Source of the DNA: a virus | DNA length: 64,000 nucleotides | Direction: 5' to 3' (one strand) | IMG/VR virus record: IMGVR_UViG_3300028553_000013 | Location: 19,641-83,640 of that record | Part shown: piece by piece, positions 1-10,800 of the stretch | Numbering within the stretch: position 1 is the stretch's first letter | Layout: each line of letters opens with the position of its first letter | The notes under the pieces: generated by a model | Databases searched by the model: none | The model's input: only the letters and a program-made list of their open reading frames with translations | Told to the model about the DNA's origin: nothing | Program-made: the position numbers and the translations under genes

Positions 1-158
1 CAAGAGATATACAAAATACTGATATGGTTGTTTCAGGATCTAATGGATTATTGAGATTTACTCCAAGAACAAATAAAGCATACATTGTAAGAACATCTGA
101 AATTATGATTGATAACCCAGATGACGTAGCATCTGATGTTGTTATAACCCTTCCATAA
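1..158 (+). CDS. C-terminal end of a virion or baseplate protein (partial)
   Basis: The first 158 bases hold an open frame without a start, read in the frame beginning at base 3 and ending at the TAA at 156-158; its last residues are DVVITLP. It lies directly upstream of the baseplate block. By T4 gene order it could be the end of the baseplate wedge protein gp6, but about 50 residues are too few to recognise the family. The stop codon is embedded in a late-promoter box for the next gene. Confidence 0.6.
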   Translation, partial: RDIQNTDMVVSGSNGLLRFTPRTNKAYIVRTSEIMIDNPDDVASDVVITLP

Positions 159-161
159 ATA
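154..161 (+). promoter_or_regulatory. T4-type late promoter box CATAAATA
   Basis: One-base variant of TATAAATA, located 13 bases before the ATG at 174 and overlapping the stop of the upstream gene. The same box recurs before most structural genes in this window. Confidence 0.55.
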
Positions 162-173
162 CTCTAAAAAGAC

Positions 174-3100
174 ATGGGATTTGAGTTAGGATCTGTAAAT
201 AAAAAATATAATTCAGCAACGGAAACCTTTAGGTATTCGTTCAATTTGACGCACGAAGGAGATCCTATTTTTCATAAAACATTTGACGGATCTAATACTT
301 CTAAAGTTTTACTTAGTGCAGATACTTTTGTTATCAGCAATCATTTTTTTGTAACTGGAGAACCGCTTTATTATAATGCTGGTCCAGGAAATTCTGCTAT
401 TGGTATTGATCACACTAGCACTGGCGTAGGTGGTGCTACAACTTTACCACAAAAAGTATTTGCAATAAAAATTAGCGAAAATAAATTCAAGGTTGCAGCT
501 GCAGCAACTCTTGCAATTTCTGGAAATGCTATAGGTCTTACCACGGTTGGAGTAGGAACAACTCATACATTTACAGCAGAAAAACAAAATATCAAATGTA
601 TTATTGCTCTCGATAATGTAATTCAATCTCCAATTTATAAAAGAATAGGTTCTGCAACAACCCTATCATCAATAAACAATAGAATTATTCAAGTCAATGA
701 TATAAGTTTATTCAAGAATTATGATTTGATCCAAATCAATGATGAAATTATGAGGATCCAAATTGTAGGTTTCAATGCTAGTCCTAATGAAATGTTGGTT
801 GATAGATCATGGATGGGAACATCTGTAGGAAGTCATTCTGTGGGAGACAATATTCAACTTGTATTTGGTGACTATAATATCAATAAAGATATAATCACAT
901 TTGCAGATGTTCCTTTTGGTGGTATTCGATATACTGTTGGATTTTCATCATCTAATGTAAATTTGATAACAACAAGTTTTACTGCTTTAGATGATATTTT
1001 TACAACAGGATCTAGAGTTCTTTTACGAAGTTTAACACCGCCAGCACCATTAGTTTCAAATGAAAATTATTTCTTAATAAAACAATCTGCCAACAACTAT
1101 TCATTTGCATCAAGTTTAGACGACGCAATCACAGGAATTGCAATTAGTCTTACTAACACTGGTATTGGTACACACAATCTTGTTTATATTGATGTCACTA
1201 ATGGAAGTTCTTTTCAAGGAAGATCTTTTATCCGATCTAATTATGAAGGAAATATTGTTATTGATGATATCTCACAAAACTTTACTGGAATAGCAAAAAC
1301 ATTTACTATAAAAAGTTCTGGTGTAAATACAACTGGCATTACAAGCGATTTTGGTGTAATATTAGTCAATAATATTTTTCAAAAACCAGAAGTAGACTAT
1401 CAATTTTTAGGTGGAGCGTCAACAGGAATTACTTCAATAAGATTTACTGGTAATAGCAATGCAGTTGTAGAAGCATATAGCACATCTGATGTAAATGCTA
1501 ATAAATTGCCAAGAAAAGGTCTTATTGTTTCTTTAGCAAATTCTGAAGGTTATGGATATCAACCAAGGTATGTCGGAACAGGAACCGCAGTGGTCTCTGG
1601 ATTTGGAACAATCACAGTTGCACTGGGATACTCTGGCAGCGGATACAGAAACGGTCAAACTACTTATAGAATTCATGTCAATGGCGGAAATCCTACGACT
1701 GGAGCTGCTGGCACGTTCACTGTCCTAAATGGAAACATTGATAAGATTTTTATTAATACTCCAGGTGCAGGTTACACTTCAACAAATGTTCCTGCAATTT
1801 CTTTTGATGCTCCAATTTCATATGATGATATTCAATTGATTAGTTCTTCAACAGGTATAGGTGCTTCTGCATCTATTGTTGTTGGATCTGGATTAAGTAT
1901 AACATCATTCCAACTAAACAATATTGGATACGGATTTACTGTTGGAGAACAACTAAGAATTGCTGGAATTCCAACTGTTACTAGTATTGGATCTACTTTT
2001 GCAAATTCAATCTTTACAGTGGTTGAAACTAGAGATGATGAATTCGCTGGGTGGGTTCTTGGAAAATTACAAGTACTTGATGATTTTTCTTCAGAATTTG
2101 ATAGCACTCAAACAACATTTACTATTACTGAAAATGGAATTCCTCTAAGTATTGAAAAAACTGTAGGAGCACCAATCAATTTAGCAGATGTTTTATTGAT
2201 ATTTATTAATGATGTTCTTCAAAAACCAGAAGAATCTTATACTTTTGAAGGTGGAACTCAAATAACGTTTACAGAACCACCCGTTGCAGGATCTTCTTTA
2301 CAGATACTATTTTATAGAGGAACAGATGCTGATATTGATACTACAACAGCACTCGATACTATAAAAATTGGTGATGGTGTAACAATTCTTAAAAATCCAA
2401 ATCAAATTATTCCTGTTGAACAAAATGAAAGAATTGTCAGAGCAATAGTTTCTAGAGATACATTACAAACCAACAATTATAATAAACAAGGAATTAGTCA
2501 ATCAACATCTCCACTAAGACCTGTTGTTTGGTGTCAACAGCAAGAAGATTTGTTTGTTGATGGTATCAAAGTGAGTAAAGCAAGAGTTGAGTATGCTGCA
2601 AAAATTAAACCAACTGCAAGAATTATCAAAAATGTTAGCACGTCTGATAGTGTTTTCTATGCTGATGGAGGTAGTTTAGTATTCAGTAAAACAGAAGATC
2701 CAAATACAACATCATTTGATATTCAAATTATTGATAGTGATAAAGACAATACCGGATTTGGAACAACATCATTCATTAAACCTATAGAAACAGTTTCATC
2801 AGTTTCTATTTCTGGTGATGAAGGTATTATTACTGGAATTGGAACTACCAGTCAGGGATTGCAGTTCAATTTCTTTATTCCTCTAAATTCACCACTAAGA
2901 GATGCATCTTTTGGTAACACATTAGTAACTGGCATTTCAACTGGTGACTATTTTATAGTATCTAGATCCAATATTGGAAATGGAGTAACTGCTTTATCCC
3001 AAGATAGATCAAGTACTGTTGGTATCGCAACTCAACTCTTAGATGGCATCTACCAAGTAAGTCATATCAGTCCAGTTGGAACTGGTTTATCTATGAGAGT

Positions 3101-3311
3101 TCATGTCAATATCACAACTGGTCATGGACTGAACTTTAGTGGTTTAGGATCTGGTGGCGGTAATTTCTATGGTGAATACAGTTGGTCTAAATTTACATCA
3201 TCAAGAGCAACTGGTCTTGCATTTACTTGCAATCCTCTAAATGGACTTACTGGAATATCAACTGCGCCACAAATTATTAGAACTACAAACTTATCTTTAG
3301 ATTACTCATAA
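174..3311 (+). CDS. Large virion structural protein (positional gp7 candidate, baseplate wedge)
   Basis: A 1045-residue protein directly upstream of gp8, the position and length of T4 gp7 (1032 residues). I see no clear gp7 sequence signature, so the name is positional. The protein is rich in beta-prone G, S, T, V and I and is built from modules. A segment with NDEIMRI...VDRSWMGT lies near residues 185-220. Three copies of a fiber-type segment contain N[ND]VxQxP (near residues 145, 400 and 680). A GYT-type beta-repeat block occupies roughly residues 455-600. The same modules occur in gp8, gp14, gp15 and the 2328-residue protein downstream. It is expected to be a virion component made late. 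Alternatively it is a cyanophage-specific wedge or fiber protein unrelated to gp7. Confidence 0.65.
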   Translation: MGFELGSVNKKYNSATETFRYSFNLTHEGDPIFHKTFDGSNTSKVLLSADTFVISNHFFVTGEPLYYNAGPGNSAIGIDHTSTGVGGATTLPQKVFAIKISENKFKVAAAATLAISGNAIGLTTVGVGTTHTFTAEKQNIKCIIALDNVIQSPIYKRIGSATTLSSINNRIIQVNDISLFKNYDLIQINDEIMRIQIVGFNASPNEMLVDRSWMGTSVGSHSVGDNIQLVFGDYNINKDIITFADVPFGGIRYTVGFSSSNVNLITTSFTALDDIFTTGSRVLLRSLTPPAPLVSNENYFLIKQSANNYSFASSLDDAITGIAISLTNTGIGTHNLVYIDVTNGSSFQGRSFIRSNYEGNIVIDDISQNFTGIAKTFTIKSSGVNTTGITSDFGVILVNNIFQKPEVDYQFLGGASTGITSIRFTGNSNAVVEAYSTSDVNANKLPRKGLIVSLANSEGYGYQPRYVGTGTAVVSGFGTITVALGYSGSGYRNGQTTYRIHVNGGNPTTGAAGTFTVLNGNIDKIFINTPGAGYTSTNVPAISFDAPISYDDIQLISSSTGIGASASIVVGSGLSITSFQLNNIGYGFTVGEQLRIAGIPTVTSIGSTFANSIFTVVETRDDEFAGWVLGKLQVLDDFSSEFDSTQTTFTITENGIPLSIEKTVGAPINLADVLLIFINDVLQKPEESYTFEGGTQITFTEPPVAGSSLQILFYRGTDADIDTTTALDTIKIGDGVTILKNPNQIIPVEQNERIVRAIVSRDTLQTNNYNKQGISQSTSPLRPVVWCQQQEDLFVDGIKVSKARVEYAAKIKPTARIIKNVSTSDSVFYADGGSLVFSKTEDPNTTSFDIQIIDSDKDNTGFGTTSFIKPIETVSSVSISGDEGIITGIGTTSQGLQFNFFIPLNSPLRDASFGNTLVTGISTGDYFIVSRSNIGNGVTALSQDRSSTVGIATQLLDGIYQVSHISPVGTGLSMRVHVNITTGHGLNFSGLGSGGGNFYGEYSWSKFTSSRATGLAFTCNPLNGLTGISTAPQIIRTTNLSLDYS

Positions 3312-3314
3312 ATA
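3307..3314 (+). promoter_or_regulatory. Late promoter box CATAAATA
   Basis: The box overlaps the stop codon of the upstream gene and lies 21 bases before the gp8 start at 3336. Confidence 0.5.
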
Positions 3315-3335
3315 AAACAAAAAGTCTAGAAAATA

Positions 3336-4874
3336 ATGCCAGCGGTCATTACTGATCAGATCAGAGTATTGAATTCATCAAATTTTGTCAGTGGTATTTC
3401 AACTTCTGATAATAGTTATTACGTGTTTATTGGTTTACCAAATGCAACTGAAGTAAGTGCAGATTGGAATACTAATACGCCATATCCAATTGATGGTTTT
3501 GATCAATATAACGATATTTACGATACTCTAATTTCTGCTAAAAAAATTACATCAAGTGATGTTCTAAAAGTTATTAGAAAAATTTCTTGGACATCAGGTA
3601 TAATTTATGAAATGTACCGTCACGATTACAGTATAAACAGAACTTCACCCCAAACTGGTGCAACTAGTTTGTACAGGTCAAATTTTTATGCAATGAACTC
3701 TGACTACAGAGTTTATGAGTGCATTTATAATGGTGCTGCTCCTTCTAATAGTGGAAACGGAATTATTTCTCTTGAAGAACCAACACATACTGATCTTCAA
3801 CCAAGATTAGAAAGTGATGGGTATATTTGGAAATATCTATTTTCTATCAAACCAAGTGATATTATTAAGTTTGATAGTGTTGACTATATTTCTGTTCCTG
3901 CTAACTGGAAAACAAACTCCGCTGTTGCTGATGTTAGAAACGCTGCAGTTGATGGAAGAATTGAAGTTATTACTATCGAAAGTGTAAGTTCTGCTTCATA
4001 TCAATACAGTGGAACAAAAAATAATGTACCAATTAAAGGTGATGGTCAAGATGGATTGGCATCAGTTACTTTTATTGATGGAAAACCAACAACTGTAACA
4101 GTAACTAATGGTGGGACTGGATATACTTTTTCTACACTAGATCTTGATAGTGTTGTTACTGGATCTGGTGCAAGTTTTTCTGTAATTATTCCTCCTCCAG
4201 GTGGACATGGTGCAGATATTGATAAAGAACTTGGTGCCAATAGAGTTCTAATTTATTCAAGAATTGAAAATAGTGATGTAACAAATCCAGATTTTCCAAC
4301 GGGAAATCAGTTTGCAAGAATTGGTCTAATCAAAAATCCTTTGGTCAATGGAACTTCAAATTTATTGACAGCATCTTCTGCATCTGGTGTATATGGTCTT
4401 CGTTTGACTGGTGCTGCTACAACAACAATGAGTGTATCTGTTGATGGGCAAGTCAGACAAACAATTGGTGTTGGATCAACTGCGGTTGGGAAAATTATTT
4501 CATATGATCCTGTTACAAAAATTTTAAAATATTGGCAAGATAGAGATCTTGCTACTGACAGTTCAACTGGATCAAAACCAACCTACGGATACCGTCTAAA
4601 TAAGTTTACAAGTTCTCCAGGAACAGGCGGAGGTGTAAACGTAGTTGTAACAACAACTACTGGCACTGAAACCGTAGGTATTGAAACAACATTTACTGGA
4701 GTTTCAACAACGGTCAACTCAAGAACTTATTACTTTGGACAAACATTTAATAATGGTCTTGCACAACCAGAAATTAAAAAATATTCTGGAGAAATCATTT
4801 ACGTTGATAATAGACCAGAAGTAACAAGAGCTACAAACCAAAGAGAAGATATTAAAATTGTATTAGAGTTCTGA
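3336..4874 (+). CDS. gp8: Baseplate wedge protein gp8
   Basis: This 512-residue protein resembles cyanophage gp8. The N-terminus (MPAVITDQIRVLN, then YYVFIGLPNATEV) and the segment with WKYLFSIKPSDIIKF match my recall of that family. In T4, gp8 forms dimers in the baseplate wedge. T4 gp8 has 334 residues; the extra length here includes a GYT-type beta-repeat (TVTNGGTGYTF, near residues 240-290) and a long C-terminal Thr/Gly-rich part. It follows the gp7 position and precedes the DUF4815-type protein by only 4 bases, so the three are probably co-transcribed late. Confidence 0.8.
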   Translation: MPAVITDQIRVLNSSNFVSGISTSDNSYYVFIGLPNATEVSADWNTNTPYPIDGFDQYNDIYDTLISAKKITSSDVLKVIRKISWTSGIIYEMYRHDYSINRTSPQTGATSLYRSNFYAMNSDYRVYECIYNGAAPSNSGNGIISLEEPTHTDLQPRLESDGYIWKYLFSIKPSDIIKFDSVDYISVPANWKTNSAVADVRNAAVDGRIEVITIESVSSASYQYSGTKNNVPIKGDGQDGLASVTFIDGKPTTVTVTNGGTGYTFSTLDLDSVVTGSGASFSVIIPPPGGHGADIDKELGANRVLIYSRIENSDVTNPDFPTGNQFARIGLIKNPLVNGTSNLLTASSASGVYGLRLTGAATTTMSVSVDGQVRQTIGVGSTAVGKIISYDPVTKILKYWQDRDLATDSSTGSKPTYGYRLNKFTSSPGTGGGVNVVVTTTTGTETVGIETTFTGVSTTVNSRTYYFGQTFNNGLAQPEIKKYSGEIIYVDNRPEVTRATNQREDIKIVLEF

Positions 4875-4878
4875 TCAG

Positions 4879-7800
4879 ATGCCACAAAACACTAACCTCA
4901 ACACAAATCCATATTATGATGACTTTGATCAAGCGAAGAATTATAATAAAATTCTTTTCAAACCTGGTGTTCCAATTCAAGCAAGAGAATTAACAACTCT
5001 ACAGTCAATTCTTCAAGATCAGGTTGAGAAGTTTGGCAAGCATTTCTTCAAAGAAGGATCAGTAGTAATTCCTGGATCTATTGCCTATGATGACAGATAT
5101 TATGCAGTAAAAGTAGAACCAACTTTCTTTGGTGTTCCAGTTGAAAGATACTATGATCAATTAGTTGGATTAACAATTCAGGGAAAAACTTCAGGTATTA
5201 CTGCAGTAGTAAAAAAAGTTTTATCTAAAAATCAATCTATTGAAGGAGTTACAACATTATATGTAAAATATCAGAAATCATCAGAACAAGATTATAGTAC
5301 AGATCAGTTTCTTGATGGTGAAAATCTTGTAACTCTTACTACTTTTACTTACGGATCAACAACAATTGCGGCTGGATCTGATTTTTCAACATGCATTCTT
5401 ACAAAGGCTACTGCAACTGGATATTCTTTTTCTGTAACTGAAGGTGTATTTTTTGCAAGAGGTGCATTTATTGCAGTAAATGACGAAATAATTATTCTCG
5501 ATCAGTATTCAAACACTCCATCATATAGAGTTGGATTTTTTGTAAATGAAGAGATTATCAGTGCTGTTGAGGATTCTTCATTATCTGATAATGCTCAAGG
5601 TTATTCAAACTACACTGCTCCTGGAGCAGATAGATTGAAAATTAGTTTGTCGTTAATTAAAAAAAACTTAGACGACTATCAAGATGAAAACTTCATTGAA
5701 CTATTCAGAGTAAAGAATGGTGAAGTAAAAAAAATTATTAATAAAACTGTTTATAGTGAGATTGCTAAAGAACTAGCAAGAAGAACTTATGACGAAAGTG
5801 GAGATTATTATGTTAATCAATTTGATCTTCAAGCAAAAGAAAGTTTAAACGACAGATACTCAACATTTGGTGTGTTTTTTCCAGAAGAAAACACCGATCA
5901 AGGAAATAAACCATCCAAAGACTTACTTGAAATTCAAATTGGTTCAGGAAAGGCATATGTTAAAGGTTACGAAGTAGAAACTATTGGAACAACTTTTTTA
6001 GATGTAGAAAAACCAAGAGAAACTACAACTGTTTTAGGTGCTGGAATTCCATTCCAAGCAGGCAATCTTCTCAGAGTAAATAATGTTTATGGTGGTGCAA
6101 GTGTTGGTCTTGCAACAACAGGATATGTAGATCTCCGTAGTCATAGACTTGGATCTAATAAATCTGCCACTGCAGGACAAAGTGTTGGTAGAGCAAGAAT
6201 ATATGACTATAAGTGTACAAATGCAGATTATTCCAATAATGCCTCACAGTTTGACTTATATCTCTACGACATTCAAACTGACACAGAAATTACCCTAAAC
6301 CAGACACTATCACTTAGTGCTCCTGCTTTAATTGAAGGTAAAAATTCTGGCGCTAAAGGATATCTAAGATCTATATCTGGAAATATTCTAACTCTTCACC
6401 AAACTTCTGGTAATTTTATTGTTGATGAAGCAATCCTTGTAAATGAAATTGAAAATGGAAGAGTAATTACCAAAGTATTAGAATTTGATATTACTGATGT
6501 TAGATCTGTAAGATCTGAGGTTGGTATTACAACATTCAGTGTTGATACTGTTTTAGAACCAAAAATTAATTTTGGCGCTAAACCATTTACAATTACATCT
6601 GGATCAGGTGGTGTTTCAACTGTTACAAGTTCTACAAGCGGTTGGACTGTAGGTATCAAAACTGGTGATATTGTTTCATACGCTAGAACTGATGTATCTG
6701 GATCTGTTTTTAATAGAGTAAAAACTATTACACCAACAGCACAGAGTTTGACTGTTGAAGCAGTAACCAATGTTGTTGGTGTAGCTACTGGAACATTACC
6801 ACCTGGTGCTGTTAGTTTTTCTGGACTTCTTGTTGTTGCACCAAAAATCAGAAATTCAAGTTCTGGTTTTATGTACGCAGAGTTTCCAAATAAAAATATT
6901 GAAAGTGTAGATCTAACGACATCAGATATTTTTATTAGAAAAGAATACAGAGACAGAAGTTCATCATCTTTAGGATCATTAGATTTACCATCTTTAGCAG
7001 GAACAGATTTTGTTTATGCTCCATTTGATGAGGAAAGGTATTCAATTTTCTATATGGATGGAACAGTTGAACCATTAACTCAAGATCAATTCCAACTAAC
7101 TAATGGTGGAAAAGGTGCAACTATTTTTGGTTTATCTAAAGTAAATCAAACTGGTGTAGTTGCTGTAACAACTCAACAAAAATCAAAAGTTACATCCAAA
7201 AACAAAGTTTTAAACCGTTCAGCATCAGTTACTGTTTCTGGATCAAAATATAATTACTCAGGAATTTCAACTGGAGTTAGTGATGGTTTAATTTATACTA
7301 ACGCATACGGTAAGCGTGTTCAAGATAAAGAAATTTCTTTAGATGTTGCTGATGTTGTCAATGTTCATGCAGTATTTCAGTCATCAACAAATGGTGCTCC
7401 AACAGTTCCAAGTTTAGTTCTTTCGTCACTAAATGGTCCAAATGGAACAAATCAAGATCTGATTAATAGTGAAATTTTAATTGGCAATACTTCCGGTGCT
7501 TCAGCATTAGTTCTTGGTAAAACAGCAACTAATCAAATTTATTATATTACTAAAAATAATCAAAGTTTTCTTGAAACTGAACAAGTTACATTCCAAGAAA
7601 GTGGAGTAACCGGTAATATTTCACAAATCAATCTAGGAGATCCAAATATCTTAGATAACTTTAGTTTTGATACAGGTCAACGACTTGAATATTATGATTT
7701 TGGTAGATTGATTAGAAAGTCTGGATCACAAGAACCTTCACGTCAACTAAAAGTATACTTTGATTATTTCACCATCAATTCTAGTGATAATGGTGAAATT

Positions 7801-10800
7801 ATTACAACTAACAGTTATCCTGATTATAATGAAAATATTCAAACTTTTAATAACATAAGAAATACTGATGTTATTGACTTTAGACCACGAGTAGCAGACT
7901 ATAGTGGAACATTATCACCATTTGAATTTTCATCAAGAAACTTTGGTGGATCTGGACAAACTGTTCCAAATGTGATTGTTTCTGATGAAAATATTGTTTT
8001 AGACTATAATTTCTATACGGGAAGAATTGATAGACTATTCCTCAATCAGGACAATACATTTACTATTGCAAAAGGTGTTTCTTCTCAACGTCCAGTTTTA
8101 CCAGAAGCAATTAATGGGTCATTTGAACTTGCAACAATTACATACGCACCATATGTTTATAACGTAGATACTGATATAACAATTGAATTTAAAGCGAATA
8201 AGCGTTATACAATGCTTGATATTGGAAAACTTGAGAATAGAATTGCTGGTTTAGAATATTATACAAGCCTGTCCTTGCTTGAAGCAAAAACATCAAGTTT
8301 AGTTATTAAAGACCCAGATACAGGACTTGATAAATTTAAGTCTGGATTTGTTGTAGATAATTTCAGCACATTTGATGTTGCAGATAAAACACTGCCTGTA
8401 TTAAAGTATGATATTGAAAATAATGAAATGGTTGCAAGATCATATTATGATAGCATTGACCTTTTAGTTGGATCACAATCTCTTATCGGTACAAATGGAG
8501 TATCAAATTTAAGTGTTGATGTACGTTATGTAAATGATCTTGGATCTACAAATATTAAGAAGTCAAAAAATATTGTAACTCTAGATTATTCTGAGGTAGA
8601 AGATTTTAAACAACCATTTGCAAGTAGAGCAGTAAATGTCAATCCATTTGATGTTGTTACTTGGCGTGGTAATATGTCTCTTAATCCAACGCAAGATGTT
8701 TGGATTGAGAGAGAATATAAAACTATTGATGGTGGTTTTGGAACTACTGAAGTTATTACAACTTCAACTGCAATTCCAAATCTGAGAGCACAGAATATTG
8801 AATTCAAAGCATCGAGACTAAAACCAGCAACTAAGTTCTTTAGTTTCTTCTCAAGAACAGATATGTCTGATAATAGGACGTTGACTGTTCCTAAACTATT
8901 AGAAGTAACACCAGTTCAAGGATCTTTCCAAGTTGGAGAAACAGTTGTTGGAAGACTTCTTTCTAACCAAAATACAACAACAAATCTAGAAATTAGATTT
9001 AGGCTTGCACAAGCAAACCATAAAGATGGTCCATATAATATACCAACAGCAGTTTACAATAATAATCCATATTCAAATGTTGGATTAAGTTCTTTCTACA
9101 GTGATACAACTGAAGTATTGAATATTGATACTGCATCACTAAATCAAAAATCTGATGAAAGATTTTTTGGTTCCCTTGTTCAAGGAATGAAACTTGTTGG
9201 TGAAACGAGTAAAGCAGAAGCAACTGTAAAAGAAATTCGTTTAATTAGTGATGCAAATGGTGTTCTGATTGGAAGTATTAACATTCCAAAAACAAATCTA
9301 AAATTTGCAAACGGAACAAATACTGTTGAAGTATCTGCGGAAAAAACCCCATCAAATATTCCTGGTGTGGTTGTAAGTAGAGCAGACGCAAACTTCTTCT
9401 CACAAGGAACATTACAAACACAAACAACTATTGTTCGTCGTCGTCCACCTCCCGCACCATCAGACCCATTAGCACAATCATTCTTTGTTGAAGAAGATCC
9501 TGGTATTTTCTATACCTCAGTTGATCTTTATTTTGCAACAAAGAGTTCAATAATTCCTGTAGAACTTAGAATTGTAAATGTCGTAAATGGTTTTCCTTCT
9601 GGAACTATTATTGAAGGGTCTAGTGTTATCAAATATCCAAACGAAATTACAACTTCAAGTACAGGATCTTTAGAAACAACATTTACATTTGATGCTCCAG
9701 TTTATCTACCAAAAGGCGAATATGCATTTGTAATTCTTGCTGATACCGATGCATATAATGTTTGGATTTCTCGTGTTGGAGAAGAAGATATTTCAACTGC
9801 AAACTTACCAGAAATTCAAAAAATTATTATCAATAAGCAACCATCATTAGGATCTTTATTCAAGTCACAAAATGCATCTACTTGGGAAGCATCGCAACTT
9901 GAAGACCTAAAATATGTTGCACGTAAAGCAAAATTCAATACACAAAAGGGAACATTTAAGTTTTATAATCCAGAACTAAGGACATATAATTCTAGAAATA
10001 TCCTACAAGCAAATCCAATTGAAGTATTTGCTAAAAAAGTAACCCTTGGGTTATCTTCTGCGATTACATCTCCATTTATTGTTGTTGGATCCCAAATTAA
10101 ACAAGACAATAGAACTTCCAGTGGATTTGTAGAAAGTCTAGGTGGTGCTGTTGGACTTGCCAATACTGGATTAAGTGTTACTAATGTTGGTGTTGGATAT
10201 TCTAATGGAATATTCCAAGGAGTAAACTTTACAACAGTTACTGGATCTGGATCTGGATCTACTGGTATCGTTACTGTCAGTGGTGGTGCTGTTTCTAGTG
10301 TATGTGTCACTGCTAGTGGTGGTGGATATGTAGTTGGTGATACGCTAACAGCTACGCTTGGTAGTAACACATTAGGTCAAAATTTAACCTTAACTGTAGG
10401 TGTTGTTACCTCAACAAATACTCTTGTTCTAACTAACGTAACTGGACAAGAGTTCAATACATCAGATCAAATTCAGTATGTACCAACTGCAGGTGCTGGT
10501 GTTGGTGTTGGATCAACTCTATTCTCTATTGTTCCTTCTACTGCTACAATCAACACAGATCAGTATGATGGAACATATTTCAAAGTAAACCATAAGAACC
10601 ATGGAATGCACGCTGATAACAATATTGTCACAATTACTGGAATTAGTGGTGATACTGTAGCGACTTCAATTCAAGTTGGATATGCAGTAAGTTCTATTGC
10701 TAATATCAGTGTCGCAAGTAGCACAAATTTCAATATGTTTGAAGGTGTTCAAGTTTCTTCATCAAATCCAGGATTTGCTTTAGTTGGTGACGAAATTATT

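Noticed and set aside
8999-10370. Minus-strand frames opposite the 2328-residue gene
   Set aside because: Low-complexity antisense frames of a Thr/Gly-rich gene; no promoter, ribosome site or recognisable protein.
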